8,062 nucleotides of DNA, from NCBI GenBank assembly GCA_026992705.1, contig JALWYT010000061.1, positions 1 through 8,062 on the forward strand, given 5' to 3'. The notes under the pieces are model-generated. The model was not told the DNA's origin. It saw nothing but the letters and a program-made list of their open reading frames with translations, and did not search any database. Of this stretch, positions 6,038 through 8,062 are shown in pieces; the first letter of the stretch is position 1, and each line of letters begins with the position of its first letter. The position numbers and the translations under genes were made by a program. This DNA comes from Thiotrichaceae bacterium. GTDB taxonomy: Bacteria; Pseudomonadota; Gammaproteobacteria; Thiotrichales; Thiotrichaceae.

Positions 6038-7219
6038 ATGTCTATTCGTTCTTTTCACCCACCTGTTAGAACCCTAATGGGACCTGGACCCTCTGATGTA
6101 AACCCACGTATTTTAGAAGCCATGTCACGTCCAACGATTGGGCATCTTGATCCTGCTTTTGTTGCAATGATGGAAGAAACCAAAGCATTGTTGCAATATG
6201 CTTTTCAAACCAAAAATAAATTAACAATGCCCGTTTCTGCCCCAGGTTCTGCAGGTATGGAAACCTGTTTTGTCAACTTAATTGAGCCAGGTGAAAAAGT
6301 AATCGTTTGCCAAAATGGTATTTTTGGTATGCGAATGAAAGAAAATGTCGAACGCTGTAGTGCAACACCTATTATGATTGAGGAAGAATGGGGTAAGCCT
6401 GTTGACCCTACTAAGCTAGAAGCTGCTTTGCAGGAAAATCCCGATGCGACAGTAGTTGCATTTGTCCACGCGGAAACCTCAACAGGTGCTATTTCTGATG
6501 CAGAAACATTGGTTAAATTAGCTCATGAATATGACTGCTTAACAATTGTTGATGCAGTGACTTCACTAGCGGGTTCACCGCTAAAAGTTGATGAGTGGGA
6601 AATTGACGCAATTTATTCTGGTACGCAAAAATGCCTTTCTTGTACACCAGGTATTTCCCCTGTGAGTTTTAGTGAACGAGCTATACATAAAATTCAAAAT
6701 CGCAAAACCAAAGTACAAAGCTGGTTCTTAGACTTGAACTTAGTGATGGGCTACTGGGGCAACAATGCCCAGCGTTCTTATCATCATACTGCACCAGTCA
6801 ATGCTTTATATGGCTTTCATGAAGCATTAGTTATTTTACAAGAAGAGGGACTAGAAAATTCTTGGCAACGCCATGCTCATCATCATAATGCGTTAAAAGC
6901 AGGGATTGAAGCGATGGGCTTATCCTTTTTTGTTGATGAAGAACACCGTTTACCCCAGCTAAATGCTGTCACCGTGCCAGAAGGTATTGATGAGGCTGAG
7001 GTAAGACGTATCTTACTAAATCGTTATAACTTAGAAATTGGTGCAGGTTTAGGCTCAATGGCAGGCAAGATTTGGCGAATCGGTTTAATGGGTTTTGCAA
7101 GCAATGAGACCAATGTACTTAATTGTTTGGCGGCATTAGATGGTGTACTTGCTGATATGCATGCAGATATTCAAACAGGTCAAGCGGTGAGAGCCGCGAA
7201 GGGGGTTTATTCGGCATAG
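6038..7219 (+). CDS. sgaA: Serine-glyoxylate aminotransferase (class V PLP enzyme, AGT/SGA family)
   Basis: The protein has 393 residues, full length for the family. It would transfer an amino group from serine (or alanine) to glyoxylate, giving hydroxypyruvate (or pyruvate) and glycine in the cytoplasm. Visible family marks are the N-terminal MGPGPSDVNPRIL (14-26), S71-A-G-M-E near the PLP phosphate site, the PLP-stacking or ring-contact stretch HAETSTGAI (144-152), D172 in VDAVTSLAG, the Schiff-base lysine K198 in SGTQKCLSCTPG, YHHTAPVNALYG (248-259) and the substrate-carboxylate arginine R347 in WRIGLMG. AGGA (6026-6029) lies 8 bases before the ATG. It stands alone: no hpr, glyA, mtk or glycolate oxidase gene adjoins it. 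The role may be the serine cycle of methylotrophs or glyoxylate salvage in an autotroph. Serine versus alanine preference cannot be decided by eye. Confidence 0.9.
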   Translation: MSIRSFHPPVRTLMGPGPSDVNPRILEAMSRPTIGHLDPAFVAMMEETKALLQYAFQTKNKLTMPVSAPGSAGMETCFVNLIEPGEKVIVCQNGIFGMRMKENVERCSATPIMIEEEWGKPVDPTKLEAALQENPDATVVAFVHAETSTGAISDAETLVKLAHEYDCLTIVDAVTSLAGSPLKVDEWEIDAIYSGTQKCLSCTPGISPVSFSERAIHKIQNRKTKVQSWFLDLNLVMGYWGNNAQRSYHHTAPVNALYGFHEALVILQEEGLENSWQRHAHHHNALKAGIEAMGLSFFVDEEHRLPQLNAVTVPEGIDEAEVRRILLNRYNLEIGAGLGSMAGKIWRIGLMGFASNETNVLNCLAALDGVLADMHADIQTGQAVRAAKGVYSA

Positions 7220-7410
7220 CCTCAGTTATTTTTCTGGTAAAAAGATTCCATTTTATAACCTTAGTATCCATTGATTTTACTAAAGACAGCGGTGTTGATA
7301 ATACAGGAGTATAATAGATTACATTTATGACCTATCCTGACTGGACTTACAGCCGCTGCCTCTTATTTTTCTTAAAAAAATATTAGTTATTCTTTAAATT
7401 ACTATTTATT

Positions 7411-7908
7411 TTACAATGTGCTTCGTTTTAATCGGAATTTTTTATCAGAAGGTTCGATTTTTCCAATAGCCTTGAGCTCGGGGGCAATGCCAAAGCAGAT
7501 TGAGCTGGTTTCTGATCGTTTCATTTTTGCGTTTTTATTTTCTTCAGCCCATTTTTTGGCATGTGTTCCCAGCCAGATGTTTCGAGTACGCGATGATTTA
7601 TCTTCTTCGCCTTCTGTCCATGTGCTCATGCGGTTGTAGTAACGCTTTTTTATCCAATTTCTTAATTGACGATAGGTGTTATTGGCTCGCGTTTGGTCTT
7701 TCAGCCCATCATCAATACCGCCAGAGTTGATGACAATACTGCCCATGAATAAAGTGTCACCTGTTAATACAGAGGGGGTAAAAATCACTTCACAATCACC
7801 AATGACAAAATGGTTTTGGTTTTCAATGTTGTCAATATGCTGTTCTGCAAATGCTAAAAATTCGCGTTCATCATCTTTTAGCATAAAAAATTGTAGTTCT
7901 GCTTTCAT
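7411..7908 (-). CDS. Unrecognised 165-residue soluble protein
   Basis: I do not recognise a family. The frame is well supported: GGAGG (7913-7917 on the + strand, read in reverse) sits 4 bases before the ATG, with a TATAAT box a further 20 bp upstream. There is no signal peptide or membrane segment. The N-terminal half (1-65) is acidic and alternates polar and hydrophobic residues, suggesting an alpha/beta fold. The middle carries aromatic and basic clusters, RQLRNWIKKRYYNRM (80-94) and TRNIWLGTHAKKWAEE (108-123). The tail (124-165) is strongly Lys/Arg-rich. That pattern could suit a nucleic-acid-associated protein, but this is only a guess from charge. It is divergent from the probable rluC and has no partner on its own strand in the window. 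Confidence 0.75.
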   Translation of the reverse strand: MKAELQFFMLKDDEREFLAFAEQHIDNIENQNHFVIGDCEVIFTPSVLTGDTLFMGSIVINSGGIDDGLKDQTRANNTYRQLRNWIKKRYYNRMSTWTEGEEDKSSRTRNIWLGTHAKKWAEENKNAKMKRSETSSICFGIAPELKAIGKIEPSDKKFRLKRSTL

Positions 7909-7935
7909 TTTGCCTCCATATTTTCAATGGCGTGC

Positions 7936-7941
7936 ATTATA
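7936..7941 (-). promoter_or_regulatory. Consensus -10 box for the 165-residue protein gene
   Basis: Read on the - strand, this is a perfect TATAAT, 27 bp upstream of the ATG. The -35 region is poor: TGAAAA at 7958-7963 with 16-bp spacing matches three of six bases. It lies in a 92-bp divergent gap shared with the probable rluC. Confidence 0.4.
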
Positions 7942-8000
7942 ACCTGCAAGAAAATTGTTTTCATGTTTCCACATAATAGGAAATAACGTATATTTCAGGC

Positions 8001-8062
8001 ATGTCTGAATCTGCAAATAATACACAACGAAGTAAAGTACAATTTCATACGGTGACTGAGCA
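8001..8062 (+). CDS. rluC: Probable start of 23S rRNA pseudouridine synthase RluC (cut by window end)
   Basis: Twenty codons from ATG 8001 stay open to the edge and encode MSESANNTQRSKVQFHTVTE. The polar lead followed by S-K-V-Q-F-x-T-V-T-E resembles the N-terminus of RluC-type synthases, where the next residues are usually D-E-A-G-Q-R-I-D-N-F. RluC makes pseudouridines in 23S rRNA. The call rests on about ten residues, and the Shine-Dalgarno is weak (CAGG at 7996-7999, close to the ATG), so both start and identity are provisional. Being divergent from the 165-residue gene supports a real start here. Confidence 0.45.
   Translation, partial: MSESANNTQRSKVQFHTVTE

Noticed and set aside
7261..7283. 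Possible terminator hairpin after the aminotransferase (TTAGTA and TACTAA)
   Set aside because: The stem has only six AT-rich pairs with an 11-base loop and no T-tract, too weak to call. The AT-only stem at about 7364-7382 is equally unconvincing.
7327..7386. 19-residue open frame between the aminotransferase and the 165-residue gene
   Set aside because: CAGGAG lies too far upstream (more than 15 bases) to serve as its ribosome site, and the peptide has no recognisable features.
1..8062. tRNA, rRNA, CRISPR, insertion sequence or phage genes
   Set aside because: I looked for cloverleaf-like segments, regularly spaced repeats, transposase motifs and terminal inverted repeats, and saw none.

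Overview
The window reads as chromosome from a gammaproteobacterium with moderate to low GC. The reasons are a monofunctional transglycosylase of the MtgA type, an RpfC-like hybrid kinase, a heme d1 (nir) biosynthesis cluster, a serine-glyoxylate aminotransferase and what looks like the first codons of an RluC pseudouridine synthase. An AT-rich sulfur oxidiser (Thiotrichales/Beggiatoaceae) or a methylotrophic gammaproteobacterium would fit, but the sequence alone does not fix the genus.

Region 1 (1-1942) is the tail of a denitrification operon on the + strand. It holds the 3' end of nirF, a NirD-NirL-type fused siroheme decarboxylase, and a third Lrp/AsnC-like decarboxylase module (nirG-like). 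The genes are 12 bp apart or overlapping. Their products modify siroheme towards heme d1, the cofactor of cytochrome cd1 nitrite reductase. Only three of the usual four D/L/G/H modules are present and no nirJ or nirE follows. The run ends at 1942.

Region 2 (1943-5712) is clearly more AT-rich and has a sensory and envelope flavour. It contains a LuxR-family protein with an autoinducer-binding-type N-terminus and a strongly diverged helix-turn-helix. It then has mtgA, a peptidoglycan glycosyltransferase. Last is a convergent hybrid histidine kinase whose membrane domain resembles RpfC, the DSF sensor of Xanthomonas, but which lacks RpfC's C-terminal HPt domain. mtgA and the kinase gene end in the same TTAA tetranucleotide. 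No signal synthase (luxI-like or rpfF-like) is visible.

Region 3 (5713-8062) starts with a 325-bp divergent intergenic region carrying small repeats. A well-conserved serine-glyoxylate aminotransferase follows, standing alone. Next comes an unrecognised 165-residue protein on the - strand with a strong Shine-Dalgarno and a consensus -10 box. Divergent from it, at the right edge, are the first 20 codons of a probable rluC.

No tRNA, rRNA, CRISPR array, insertion sequence or prophage gene was seen. The most interesting points are the two quorum-sensing-type receptors near each other without synthases, the degenerate DNA-binding domain of the LuxR protein, and the RpfC-like sensor that keeps an RpfC-like juxtamembrane motif but no HPt.
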